This document shows, one piece after another, positions 8,193-16,722 of a stretch of DNA of 64,000 bases (the first letter of the stretch is position 1; every line of letters begins with the position of its first letter). Origin of the DNA: Neomicrococcus aestuarii (lineage in GTDB: Bacteria; Actinomycetota; Actinomycetes; Actinomycetales; Micrococcaceae). Both the position numbers and the translations under genes were made by a program. A model generated the notes under the pieces. It saw only the letters and a program-made list of their open reading frames with translations, was not told the DNA's origin and did not search any database. The stretch spans positions 1,798,001 through 1,862,000 of the forward strand of contig NZ_JACHDR010000001.1 in the NCBI RefSeq assembly GCF_014201135.1. The letters are read 5' to 3'.

Positions 8193-9007
8193 GCCCTACC
8201 GCACCGGCCACCACCATCACCCCGACCCTGCGACGGAGGCGCGGCCTGACCGAGCAGGCCGCGGTCGCCGCCGTGGACCAGGCCTGCCGCCGGCTTCGCC
8301 TGCCCACCATCCGCGCGGTCCTGGACGAGGCCCTGACCGTCGCCGGGAAGGAACAACTCTCCTACCAGGGCTTCCTGGCCGAGCTGCTGCTGGCCGAGTG
8401 CGACGACCGGGACCGACGCTCTTCGATTCGCCGGGTGAAGGCCGCGAACTTTCCCCGGGACAAATGGCTCGGGGACTTTGATTTCGATGCAAACCCGAAC
8501 ATCAACCCCGCCACCATCCACACCCTGGCCACCGGGGAATGGATCCGCAAAGGACAACCCCTCTGCCTCATCGGTGACTCCGGAACCGGCAAATCCCACC
8601 TGCTCATCGGACTCGGCACTGCCGCCGCCGAGAAGGGCTACAGGGTCAAGTACACCCTCGCCACCCGGCTCGTGAACGAACTCGTAGAGGCTGCCGATGA
8701 GAAAGTCCTGGCAAAGACCATCGCCCGCTACGGCCGCGTGGACCTGCTGTGTATTGATGAACTGGGCTACATGGAACTGGACCGCCGAGGCGCCGAGCTC
8801 CTCTTCCAGGTCCTCACCGAACGGGAAGAGAAAAACTCCATCGCCATCGCCTCCAACGAATCCTTCTCCGGCTGGACCAAAACCTTCAGCGACCCACGTC
8901 TCTGCGCCGCCATCGTGGACCGGCTGACCTTCAACGGAACCATCATCGAAACCGGCACCGACTCCTACCGCCTCGCCCACACCCTCAACCAACAAACAGC
9001 GAGCTAA
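8189..9007 (+). CDS. istB: IS21-family transposition helper ATPase IstB
   Basis: 272 residues, AAA+ family related to DnaC. Walker A is GDSGTGKSHLL near residue 130, Walker B is LLCIDELGYM near residue 190, and a sensor-type region follows (IAIASNESFSGW). It binds target DNA and activates IstA for strand transfer. It overlaps istA by four bases, so translation is probably coupled. The reading frame is complete, so the element could still be active. Confidence 0.95.
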   Translation: MSPTAPATTITPTLRRRRGLTEQAAVAAVDQACRRLRLPTIRAVLDEALTVAGKEQLSYQGFLAELLLAECDDRDRRSSIRRVKAANFPRDKWLGDFDFDANPNINPATIHTLATGEWIRKGQPLCLIGDSGTGKSHLLIGLGTAAAEKGYRVKYTLATRLVNELVEAADEKVLAKTIARYGRVDLLCIDELGYMELDRRGAELLFQVLTEREEKNSIAIASNESFSGWTKTFSDPRLCAAIVDRLTFNGTIIETGTDSYRLAHTLNQQTAS

Positions 9008-9264
9008 ATCGCTGGACCCATGCCGGCTGCCCGGTTGCCGGTGCCTCCGCTCTCTGGGTGGCCAGCCTTGAGTACAAGTGCCCCCTGAGGGATCGGCTGG
9101 CGGGACGTTTCGGAGCTGAATGTGATTGCAGAACTCGCCTGCACGGAACGTCTGGCGTCGCCTGCACCCGCGGACCACGCCGAACCACCCCAGTTCCGGG
9201 CAATCGCTCAGGTCCGTGGATGAACCGAGTTGCTGACACGCGACTCGTCTAGAAGACTGCAGAG

Positions 9265-9711
9265 ATGATGCTGGGGGAAGACTCGAAACCTGTGGAATTC
9301 CGGACATTTACACCTCTGCGGTACCGTGCCGTGCTGGCTGCTGTCGGAATTGCAGCTGTGTCCATTCTGTTGGCTGCCACTCCTTGGCCCGGGCTGGCGG
9401 TGCTTGTGGCGGCGGTTTTCGTTGCTGTTATGACGATGTCCGTCCGGATTCGACTGGACGAAGAATGCCTGTCGATCCGCGTCGCCGGTGTCTTCGCGAC
9501 CACGATCCCGTATCGGGAGATATCAGCAGTCTCCGCGGGACGAAACACCGGTTTTGTCCAAGGCATGGGTCTGCGCATTCTCCCCGGTGGAGGCACCGGC
9601 TACCTCGTTGGCGGCCCATCCGTGCGGATCCAATGCGGCAACACCGCGGTGTTCGTCTCGTGCGCTGACCCCCAGGGGCTCGTCACCCGCATCGGCGCCC
9701 ACATTCCGTGA
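9265..9711 (+). CDS. Passenger gene: small membrane protein, DUF3093-like
   Basis: 148 residues starting with tandem ATGs at 9265. Two closely spaced membrane spans (residues ~25-65) are followed by a beta-rich domain (SVRIRLDEECLSIRVAG, then IPYREISAV and GTGYLVGGPSVRIQ). This resembles the PH-like arrangement of DUF3093-type actinobacterial membrane proteins. It lies inside the IS21 element, downstream of istB, and is not a transposition gene of that family. Function unknown. A gap of 257 bp separates it from istB. Confidence 0.6.
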   Translation: MMLGEDSKPVEFRTFTPLRYRAVLAAVGIAAVSILLAATPWPGLAVLVAAVFVAVMTMSVRIRLDEECLSIRVAGVFATTIPYREISAVSAGRNTGFVQGMGLRILPGGGTGYLVGGPSVRIQCGNTAVFVSCADPQGLVTRIGAHIP

Positions 9712-9825
9712 TGACGGCTTCCTTGCACGGACTGAACGCGAGCTCATCCCCAAGCCGACCGTCCCGCGGCAGGATCTTTCACCGGGCGGGAACGCCCCAG
9801 AGATACGGCCTGGCAGTGCCCAGTG

Positions 9826-10128
9826 TCAGGTTGCCAGGTGGTCTGCACTGGCTGCCAGCCGCCGCAGCTCTTGGATATGGCCTTTAAAGGCGCGTGAACC
9901 TGCCTTGGTCATGTGCACCCGGGTGCGGGTTCGAGTGTTGACCGTGCCCTTGCGCAGGTTGACGTAACCGGCCTGTTCAAGGACTTTCAGATGCTTACTC
10001 AGTACCGAATCGCTGAGAGTAAGACCGTCACGGATTACGCTGAATTCCACTTCTCCTGCACCGGCCAGGAGCGCGCAGATACGTAGTCGGGTCGGAACGT
10101 GAATGATCTCGTCAAAATCGGCCTCCAT
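9826..10128 (-). CDS. Passenger gene: winged-helix regulator (ArsR/MarR-like)
   Basis: 100 residues with a complete winged helix: IHVPTRLRICALLAGAGEVE, the recognition helix DSVLSKHLKVLEQAGYV, and a wing with TRTRVHMTKAGSRAF. It belongs to the single-domain regulators with a wHTH_27-type fold. It overlaps the upstream membrane-protein gene (TGATG), so the two form one transcript. In similar gene pairs the regulator represses its own operon. The oddity is its place inside an insertion sequence. Confidence 0.8.
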   Translation of the reverse strand: MEADFDEIIHVPTRLRICALLAGAGEVEFSVIRDGLTLSDSVLSKHLKVLEQAGYVNLRKGTVNTRTRTRVHMTKAGSRAFKGHIQELRRLAASADHLAT

Positions 10129-10601
10129 CAGTGAGAGGCTCTAATTGAAGCAGCGAGTTTCTTATCCATCGCGGGCCCGCATACAAGCGTGAGGGCAAGT
10201 GCCAGTAGGCCGGCAACATAAGCAGCCCACTCTCCTCCGCTTAGGGCATGGACCACGAGGGCGCCGGTGACGAGAACCGCAAAACCTGCCAGATAGAGCA
10301 AGCCCAGGACCCGGCTTCCAGGGTGCGTGTAAACGTCCAGGATCACCCGGGACCGCTCCGTCTGCAGGACCGGTAACACGCAGAAAATGATGATTGAGGT
10401 GCCCAGGGCTACTGTCGCCCACCCATGCGAGGTGAAGAGCACCAACCCAATGATGAACAGGCTCATCCCCACGCCCTGCGCCGGATACAGCCATCCAGGG
10501 GAACGGACGAAGGGGGCCAGAGCACGGTGCGATTCGGCAACGGTGTCCAGCGCCTGCTGTGCCTGCTGAGGATTGGGCCGCGCGCTTCTTTCGTCTGTCA
10601 T
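10128..10601 (-). CDS. Passenger gene: four-span membrane protein
   Basis: 157 residues from the ATG at 10601 (MTDERSARP). The open frame extends further upstream, but without protein-like sequence. Four hydrophobic segments: around residues 42-60, 63-82, 100-118 and 124-142. It ends in a short basic tail (KKLAASIRASH). It is translationally coupled to the winged-helix gene that follows. No family is recognised with confidence; such pairs are common in actinobacteria and of unknown function. Confidence 0.65.
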   Translation of the reverse strand: MTDERSARPNPQQAQQALDTVAESHRALAPFVRSPGWLYPAQGVGMSLFIIGLVLFTSHGWATVALGTSIIIFCVLPVLQTERSRVILDVYTHPGSRVLGLLYLAGFAVLVTGALVVHALSGGEWAAYVAGLLALALTLVCGPAMDKKLAASIRASH

Positions 10602-10682
10602 GTCACCAATGTAGACTTTCCATTGCGGAAACTCAAGTCTTTCCATTGAGGAAAACATATTGCATTCCTCTGCCCGTAAGCC

Positions 10683-10847
10683 GTGTTCGAAGCCATCACT
10701 CTTCACGCGGCGAGCCGACCGAATGAGTCCATCGCAACGTTGCTCGATGTGGTGGTGGACTTCGTCCATACCCCTGACATCGAGCGGTACAAGCCCAGCG
10801 ATCAGTGGGAACGGGGCCTATGCATTTGGTTCATGAAGGACCCCTGA
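10683..10847 (+). pseudogene. Possible C-terminal gene fragment inside the IS21 element
   Basis: A short open frame from a GTG after a stop, encoding about 54 residues with a protein-like look (DVVVDFVHTPDIERYKPSDQ, then CIWFMKDP). There is no ribosome binding site. It lies on the strand opposite to the neighbouring passenger genes. It may be the tail of a former passenger gene. Low certainty. Confidence 0.3.
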
Positions 10848-10941
10848 CCCTAGGGCACCCGCGGGACCAGGGCCACCAAATTTTCCTCAGTGGGGCCAGG
10901 AATAACCGTCATGCTGGGGCCAAAAAAGGTTGACATAGTCA

Positions 10942-11374
10942 GCAAAGGCGTAGATCTCGTCGACCGACTCGATCGGATGCCTAGTTTCAGTCTTGTCCGC
11001 GTCGAAAAGACCAATGTACTTTTGAGGTCGATTGAAGTGGAGACGAGCGATTGGGCGCCGGTTGTTGTCATCGAGAAGAATCGCAAAGTATGACTTGGCA
11101 TCTCGATGGGCAACTGTGCTGGCTTTGACTTCGCCACACACAATCGCCTGAACTACACGGAACCCATCGAGCTCCTCAAGTGTGGTTATAACACCATCTT
11201 CGTTTGCGAGATCTTTGTCGACAGCTTCTTCGCTAGTGACAGTGCTCGCAAGATCTGCATCGTTGTTTGAAACGTAGACGTGAGTCGTTCCCGTTTCACC
11301 AAGCGCTGCCTTGAGTCGATCGTTGATTCGCTCGCTAAGAAATTGGCCGCGAGCCTTAGTTACGAGTGGCGTGA
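10942..11374 (-). pseudogene. C-terminal half of an interrupted HsdR-N-type nuclease gene (piece 2)
   Basis: The minus strand between the IS3-family and IS21-family elements encodes about 140 residues: TPLVTKARGQFLSERINDRL, a middle acidic part, then YFAILLDDNNRRPIARLHFN, KYIGLFDADK and PIESVDEIYAFA. The last part is the conserved C-terminal domain of stand-alone proteins with a type I restriction HsdR N-terminal domain. At one side it is cut by the IS3 element after the shared TGA, at the other by the IS21 element. Both junctions rebuild a continuous frame once the elements are removed. Confidence 0.8.
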
Positions 11375-11443
11375 GGGACTGCTGAAGGTTTGGTTGACTC
11401 CTGACCTGTGAGGATTAACCTCGCGGGTGGAAGGATGTTCATC

Positions 11444-11728
11444 ATGCCCAAGGCCTTTCCCGAAGAGTTCCGCCGTGACGTGGTCGCGGTTGCCCGCAAG
11501 GGCGAAGCACCGCTGGCCACGATCGCCAAGGACTTCGGCGTTTCACCGGCTGCACTGCACCGTTGGCTGAAGAAAGCCGACGAGGAAGACGACCCCAAAA
11601 CCAGGGCTGCGAAGGAAGAATCCGCCGAGCTGCGGGAAGCGAAGAAGCGCATCAAGCTTTTGGAACAGGAAGCCGAAGTCATGCGCCGGGCAGTCGCGTA
11701 TCTTTCCAGGGACATCAACCCAAAATGA
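11444..11728 (+). CDS. IS3-family OrfA, helix-turn-helix protein
   Basis: About 94 residues from the ATG at 11444 (MPKAFPEEFRRDVV); an in-frame GTG at 11408 is an alternative. The HTH is KDFGVSPAALHRWL. It is followed by a charged helix with a leucine-zipper look (RIKLLEQEAEVMRRAV). It binds the element ends. Its stop overlaps the orfB start (ATGA at 11725-11728), the region where IS3 elements make the OrfAB fusion by frameshift or coupling. Confidence 0.9.
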   Translation: MPKAFPEEFRRDVVAVARKGEAPLATIAKDFGVSPAALHRWLKKADEEDDPKTRAAKEESAELREAKKRIKLLEQEAEVMRRAVAYLSRDINPK

Positions 11729-12309
11729 TGTTCCCGCTGGTCCTTGACCTTGCCGCCGACGGTGTTCCTGTCGCGGTGACCTGCCGGGTACTGAACTTCT
11801 CCAAACAGGCCTTCTACAAGTGGAAATCCAACCCCGTCTCGGTTCGGGATTGGGAGGAAGCACACCTCATCAACGCTGCGATCGACGTCCACGCCGACGA
11901 CCCGGCATTCGGCTACCGGTTCATCGCCGACGAGCTCAACGCCGGCGACAAAACGGTGGCCAGCGAACGCCGGATCTGGCGGCTCTGCTCGGCCAATGGG
12001 ATCCTTTCTGTCATCCACCGCAAACGGGTCGGAGGGCGTAAGGCTGGTCCACCGGTCCACGATGACCTGCTCAAGCGGGACTTCAGCGCAGCGGCGCCGG
12101 ACACGAAGTGGGTCACGGACATCACCGAGCACCCCACCGCAGAGGGCAAGCTCTACCTGTGCGCGATCAAGGATCTGTATTCGAACCGGATCGTGGGCTA
12201 CTCCATGGACGGCCGTATGAAAGCGTCCCTGGCGGTGGCCGCACTGGCCCACGCCGTGGCGCTCAGGAGCCCGTCAGTGGCCGTGGTGCACTCCGACCGT
12301 GGTAGCCAA

Positions 12310-13761
12310 CCCGGATTCAACTGGTCGTAGCAACACCTTGATCGTGGAGGTATGCAATGGGAAGACCATCAGCATGGGTGCGGCAGTTCACAGGCCGTTC
12401 AGCGATGAAGTCGCCGGGGGCTCCGTCTCATCGTCAGGAGGTCGAACGAGAGTTCTGGAAGCACATCGCCACCGGGATCACCTCTGAGAAGGCAGCAGAG
12501 GCCACTGGTGTGTCTCAAGCCGTTGGTGCTCGATGGTTCCGCAATCGTGGTGGTATGCCGCTGTTTATGTCCTCGAAGGTCTCTTCCCGGTACCTTTCCT
12601 TCCAAGAGCGTGAGGAGATCGCTCTGCTGCGAGCCCAAGAAATCGGTGTTCGCGAAATAGCTCGTCGTCTAGGACGGAGTCCTTCTACGATTTCACGAGA
12701 GTTACGGCGTAACGCGGCCACCCGAGGCGGGAAGTTGGACTATCGAGCCTCAGTTGCTCAATGGAAGTCGGAGGTCTTCGCTCAGCGGCCCAAGACTGCA
12801 AAGCTGGTGAGTAATCCCAGGTTGCGGGACTACGTTCAGGACCGACTGGCGGGAAAAGTCACCGCTGCTGACGGACAGGTGATTGATGGGCCTGATGAGG
12901 CTGTGTGGAAGGGCAGAAATAAGCCTCATCGCGGGGATCGCCGATGGGTGAAAGGCTGGAGTCCTGAGCAGATCTCCCATCGGCTGAAGGTTGACTTCCC
13001 TGAGGATGAGTCCATGCGGATCTCGCACGAAGCTATCTACCAGGCTCTCTACATTCAGGGCCGTGGTGCTCTGAAGCGTGAATTGGTGACCTGCTTGCGC
13101 ACCGGCCGCGCCCTTCGGGTCCCGCGTGCCCGAGCGCAGGCGAAATCATGGGCCCATGTCGATGAGAAGGTCATTATCAGCCAACGGCCCGCCGAGGTCG
13201 AAGACCGAGCCGTGCCAGGCCATTGGGAAGGTGACCTGATCATTGGACTCAATCGCTCGGCAGTCGGCACGCTGGTCGAGCGCACCACACGGTTCACCAT
13301 GCTTGTCCATCTGCCTCGCGAACAAGGCTACGGCACCCTCCCGCGGAAGAAGAACGGTCCTCCTTTAGCCGGGTACGGGGCAGTGAGCATGAAAAACGCG
13401 TTGTCGAAGACTGTTGCGGAACTGCCCGAGCATCTGCGAAAGTCACTCACCTGGGATCGAGGCAAAGAGCTCTCAGCTCATTCTCAGTTCACCGTCGAAT
13501 CTGGAGTACCAGTCTATTTCGCAGACCCACGTAGCCCCTGGCAACGCGGCACGAACGAGAACACCAATGGGCTGCTACGGCAATACTTCCCCAAAGGCAC
13601 CGATCTCTCACGATGGGGCGCTGAAGAAGTCGCAGCCATCGCTCACACCCTCAACACCAGGCCGCGAAAGACCCTGGGATGGAGAACCCCAGCTGAAGCG
13701 TTCGAAGATTATCTAGAATCAGTACAACAACCGAGTGTTGCTACCACCGATTGAATTCACC
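12310..13761 (+). mobile_element. IS30-family element nested in the IS3-family element, 1452 bp
   Basis: Imperfect 27-bp inverted ends share ATTCAA and GTAGCAACAC. They are flanked by a 3-bp direct repeat CAA (12307-12309, 13762-13764). It contains one complete transposase gene. It is the youngest layer seen in the nested insertions on this side of the target gene. Confidence 0.85.
12357..13754 (+). CDS. IS30-family transposase
   Basis: 465 residues. The N-terminus has two HTH-like parts (EKAAEATGVSQAVGARWF, then VREIARRLGRSPSTISREL), the second being the IS30 signature. The DDE core has Asp in GHWEGDLIIG, Asp in LTWDRGKEL, and Glu in SPWQRGTNENTNGLLRQY. The length is at the upper end for the family, with an insert between the HTH and the core. 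The frame is intact, so the element may be active. Confidence 0.95.
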   Translation: MGRPSAWVRQFTGRSAMKSPGAPSHRQEVEREFWKHIATGITSEKAAEATGVSQAVGARWFRNRGGMPLFMSSKVSSRYLSFQEREEIALLRAQEIGVREIARRLGRSPSTISRELRRNAATRGGKLDYRASVAQWKSEVFAQRPKTAKLVSNPRLRDYVQDRLAGKVTAADGQVIDGPDEAVWKGRNKPHRGDRRWVKGWSPEQISHRLKVDFPEDESMRISHEAIYQALYIQGRGALKRELVTCLRTGRALRVPRARAQAKSWAHVDEKVIISQRPAEVEDRAVPGHWEGDLIIGLNRSAVGTLVERTTRFTMLVHLPREQGYGTLPRKKNGPPLAGYGAVSMKNALSKTVAELPEHLRKSLTWDRGKELSAHSQFTVESGVPVYFADPRSPWQRGTNENTNGLLRQYFPKGTDLSRWGAEEVAAIAHTLNTRPRKTLGWRTPAEAFEDYLESVQQPSVATTD

Positions 13762-14088
13762 CAATTCCGATCCCGCAAATTCGTCTCCGCACTGAACGCC
13801 AACGGCTTGAATGGCTCGATGGGCAGGGTCGGCGCGTGCGGCGATAACGCGGCCATGGAATCGTTCTTCGCCCTGTTGCAGAAGAACGTGCTGAACCGGA
13901 AACGATGGGACACCCGCCAAGAACTACGCCTGGCCATCACTACCTGGATCGAGCGAACCTACCATCGCCGGCGACGGCAGAAAGCACTCGGTAAACTAAC
14001 CCCGATCGAGTTTGAGACAATCAACAGCATGGCGCTAGCCGCCTAAAAACTATCAACCCCACGAGTCAACCAAAACGTGGGCAGTCCC

Positions 14089-14725
14089 TGAATTGCTCTT
14101 GTACTCATTGAGTGATGGGACCCTCGTAAACTTTTGCTGCAAGGAACTTAACCCACTCCTCTGTTGGTTCCGAGAACAGCGAAGCGATATTCCGCTTAAG
14201 CTGGCCTATGTACTTGAGTTCCTCAGCTGCGCTTACAACTGACTCGATATCGAATTTGTCTTTCGACAATTTCTGTTGTTCTGGAATAAGAGTTTCGTCG
14301 ATGTCCGACATATCGAGAATCAAAAATGGTTTTGAATCCATCCGGTTCGCCGCGTCCAAGTCAGTGTAAAACTGATAGACCTCACCATTCGTCAGAACGG
14401 CGACACATGCGTTTGTCACGGCAAAGTAGCGGTAGAGCTGTGAGGCATGTTCAATTCGGAGATCGCCAGCAGACTTCTTGCACTCAATCAGCATTTGAAT
14501 TTCACCGTCGCGCACAATCGCGTAGTCAATCTTTTCGCCCTTCTTCACCCCTACGTCGGCGGTGTACTCGGGAACTACTTCAAGTGGATGGAAAACGTCG
14601 TCTCCGAGGATGGTCGAAATGAACGGCATGACGAACGCGTTTTTAGTCGCTTCTTCCGTGTCAATGATCGATTTTTGCTGACGAATTTTTGCCGCAAGAG
14701 CATTTAGACGCTCTGAAAATTCGCT
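14089..14725 (-). pseudogene. N-terminal half of an interrupted HsdR-N-type nuclease gene (piece 1)
   Basis: It encodes SEFSERLNALAAKIRQQK, TEEATKNAFVMPFI, then the PD-(D/E)XK-like core KIDYAIVRDG and MLIECKK. This is the HSDR_N domain typical of stand-alone restriction-like proteins. An in-frame TGA at 14105-14107 sits 16 bases before the IS3 element, and no ATG, GTG or TTG start is seen in the extended frame above residue 1 of the conserved part. The first ATG is at 14629. The gene was therefore damaged at its start and by a nonsense codon, as well as by the insertions. Confidence 0.8.
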
Positions 14726-14941
14726 CGGTTCCCCTTCGAAGTAGTTGTAACTTTGAATGTATCTCCAGTTGATGACACTTAGGAAGTGCTTTCCGAAATC
14801 TTTCGACGACCACGCTAAATCACCTGAAATCTTTTAACTTGCAGATCACATGTCAATTGCCTACTTACCGTTACGCAATTGACGCCCAATCGATGCGATC
14901 TCTTGCTCGCTTCTCGCTCAAGACAGGCATAGCGTTCTGGC

Positions 14942-15847
14942 ATGAGCGAGAGAGAGTTTTCTCAGCAAGATCCCGATGACGCGCATCCCCGGAGTTCGGG
15001 GACCGGCTCGGGGAGAACTTCGCGTCGAAATACTGCCATTGTGGCGTTAGTGGTGGCGGTCATCGCCTTGGCGGTGGCTCTCTTCATGATGTTTGGCAGG
15101 GGCGGCGGAACTCCACCTGCGGCTAGCTCATCGCCGGGCGTTTCGAGTCCGGACGGAGTCCCCAGCACTCTGAGCTCGTCTTCTTCGCCAACAGTGGCGT
15201 CCTCTACTTCAGCCGCAACTGCGTCAACGTCGGCACCTACGTCAGCTGCGTCGTCGTCCTCTATGAATACGAGCGCAACCGCACTGCCGGCCGCCGAAGC
15301 AAAGAATGTGGTCTGGCCGAATCCGGCGGGAAGCCTGCGCTACAGCACCGCCGAAGAAGCCGTCCAGGGGTTCGCCGAAGAGCTCGTGGGCTTCTCGGAT
15401 CCGGTCTACGGGGAAGTGCAACAAGGCGATGCGCGGTCCGGCGAAGTGGAGATTCGAAACGACGCGACCTCCGGGGCGGTCACGACGGTGATGTTCCGGC
15501 AAATGTCCGACGGATTCTTCTACATCCTGGGTGCCGTCTCGAGTGAAATTGAGCCAGCGATGCCCGCAGCAGGTGCCGCTATTTCCAGCCCCGTCACCGT
15601 GACCGGAAAATCGCGCGCGTTCGAGGCCGTGGTCAACGTTCATCTCTACGCCCACGGAACCTCAGCGCGCATCGGCGAAGCTGTGGTGATGGGCGGCTCC
15701 GCTGCACCGCTAGAACCATTCACCGGCTCCGTCACATTCACCGATACCGGCGCAGCGACCGGCGCGTTGGTGTTCCTCGAATACAGCGCCAAGGATGGCA
15801 GCGTTTACACGGCGGCCGCGGTGCCGGTTTCCTTTGAGGAGAACTGA
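14942..15847 (+). CDS. Membrane-anchored Gmad2-domain protein
   Basis: 301 residues: a short cytoplasmic head, one membrane span near residues 30-50 (IVALVVAVIALAVALFMMF), a Ser/Thr/Pro/Ala linker of about 65 residues, then a beta-rich outer part. The last ~90 residues (ISSPVTVTGKSRAFEAVVNV, then LEPFTGSVTF and GALVFLEYSA) look like the Gmad2 immunoglobulin-like domain. Role unknown; probably exposed outside the membrane. The linker contains a copy of the 18-bp repeat, read as SAASSSS. Confidence 0.75.
   Translation: MSEREFSQQDPDDAHPRSSGTGSGRTSRRNTAIVALVVAVIALAVALFMMFGRGGGTPPAASSSPGVSSPDGVPSTLSSSSSPTVASSTSAATASTSAPTSAASSSSMNTSATALPAAEAKNVVWPNPAGSLRYSTAEEAVQGFAEELVGFSDPVYGEVQQGDARSGEVEIRNDATSGAVTTVMFRQMSDGFFYILGAVSSEIEPAMPAAGAAISSPVTVTGKSRAFEAVVNVHLYAHGTSARIGEAVVMGGSAAPLEPFTGSVTFTDTGAATGALVFLEYSAKDGSVYTAAAVPVSFEEN
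15243..15260 (+). repeat. 18-bp dispersed repeat, copy 3
   Basis: 15 of 18 positions match. It lies in the Ser-rich linker of the Gmad2-domain gene and is read in a different frame from copies 1 and 2. Confidence 0.6.
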
Positions 15848-15891
15848 GTAGGGTGTAAAGAAGGATCCCACCGCAACCCGGAGGTACATCT

Positions 15892-16722
15892 TTGGCACTC
15901 TTGAATCCGCTACCCGGTCAAAAATCGACACCGGCATCGCTGGACGTCTTGCTTCTCCCGCATGCTGGCGCGCTTCCTTCCACCTATATCCCGTGGGTCG
16001 GTCCGTTGCGGGAGGCTTTCGGCGAGACCTCCATCCGATTGTCCACGGCGGTCCTTCCGGGGCACGTAAGTTCGGGCGAATCGGCGCCGCGGCGCGCTAC
16101 CGAACTGCACAGCCTCCACCGGTACGGCGACCGTCTAGCTCAGGAAATACTCGCCCAACGTCCTTCGAAAGACTCGAGCGAGACCCGGCCCCTGATCATT
16201 CTCGGACACAGCATGGGTGCGCTCCTCGCGGTGGAAACGGTGCGTGCGCTCAGCGAAGCCGGGCAGTCCGTGCTGGGAACAGTTCTGTCTGCGAGCGCGG
16301 CGCCCGTGAAGCGCAAGCGGTTCGCTCGGGCCCCGATCTACGTTCGTGAGTCGGCAGGGGAGCTGCGGGAGTTGAATGACCGGGACGCTCTCGAGTTCCT
16401 CGTGAAGATGGGCGGCATTCCGCGCGAACTCGCGGATCAGCCCGAGGTTGCGTTGTCCTTCTTGCCGCAGATCCGCCGGGATTTTGAGCTCGAGGACGCT
16501 TACCGCTTCACACCGCCGGCAACGTTCAGCACCAAGAACTTCCTGACGCTGAGCGGCAGTGAGGACGATCGCGCGAGCACCGAGAAAATGCGCGGTTGGC
16601 ACGAGCTTCTGGGCGTCAACGGCCGCCACCGCGAGTTCCCCGGCGGGCATTTCTACCACCAGCAGCACGTCCCCGAGCTCGCAGCGGCGCTCGCAGGATT
16701 CGCCGACGCCACGCCTTCATGA
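15892..16722 (+). CDS. Alpha/beta-hydrolase thioesterase (type II TE-like)
   Basis: 276 residues from a TTG start at 15892 with a strong ribosome binding site (GGAGG, 15880-15884). The fold of the GrsT/RifR thioesterases is visible: LLPHAGALPSTYIPWV at the N-terminus, nucleophile Ser in GHSMGALLA near residue 106, and a final His in PGGHFYH. Such enzymes remove wrong acyl groups from carrier proteins, but no PKS or NRPS gene is in view, so the substrate is unknown. It overlaps the next gene by four bases (ATGA), so they are probably translated together. Confidence 0.8.
   Translation: MALLNPLPGQKSTPASLDVLLLPHAGALPSTYIPWVGPLREAFGETSIRLSTAVLPGHVSSGESAPRRATELHSLHRYGDRLAQEILAQRPSKDSSETRPLIILGHSMGALLAVETVRALSEAGQSVLGTVLSASAAPVKRKRFARAPIYVRESAGELRELNDRDALEFLVKMGGIPRELADQPEVALSFLPQIRRDFELEDAYRFTPPATFSTKNFLTLSGSEDDRASTEKMRGWHELLGVNGRHREFPGGHFYHQQHVPELAAALAGFADATPS

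Larger units (their letters stand above)
6370..10941 (+). mobile_element. IS21-family element with passenger genes, 4572 bp
   Basis: The left end starts TGGCTGTGACA; the right end, read inward, starts TGACTATGTCA. Both ends carry the subterminal block GACGGTTAT...TGGCCCCAC: at 6401-6422 and 6445-6466 on the left and 10889-10910 (inverted) on the right, as expected of multiple transposase sites in IS21 ends. The element is flanked by an exact 7-bp direct repeat, GCAAAGG (6363-6369 and 10942-10948). It contains istA and istB and, between istB and the right end, about 1.9 kb with at least three extra genes. The exact duplication indicates that the whole unit inserted in one event. Confidence 0.85.
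11725..14046 (+). pseudogene. IS3-family transposase OrfB, interrupted
   Basis: The first part (11725-12309) has the first catalytic Asp (TKWVTDITEH) and the second (VVHSDRGSQ). The second part (13765-14046) resumes with FRSRKFVSALN and holds the catalytic Glu (NAAMESFFALLQKN). The IS30-family element sits exactly between GSQ and FRS. Removing 12310-13764 (the element plus one CAA copy) restores the frame. As it stands the protein cannot be made, so this IS3 copy can move only if a transposase is supplied from elsewhere. Confidence 0.9.
11375..14088 (+). mobile_element. IS3-family element, itself split by an IS30-family element
   Basis: Inverted ends begin GGGACTGC and share TTTGGTTGACTC (11375-11400 against 14063-14088; 22 of 26 positions match). 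A 3-bp direct repeat TGA flanks it (11372-11374, 14089-14091). Taking out the IS30-family insertion and one copy of its duplication leaves 1259 bp, the normal size for IS3. It carries orfA and a broken orfB. The target is the HsdR-N-type nuclease gene on the opposite strand. Confidence 0.9.

Noticed and set aside
6999-9307. Two long minus-strand frames across istA and istB
   Set aside because: Antisense to well-conserved IS21 genes; low-complexity Gly/Asp/Arg-rich translations.
6374-10937. Placing the IS21 ends at TGTGACA/TGTCA
   Set aside because: These inner limits leave no target duplication. Moving each end out by four bases gives better matching ends and an exact 7-bp duplication.
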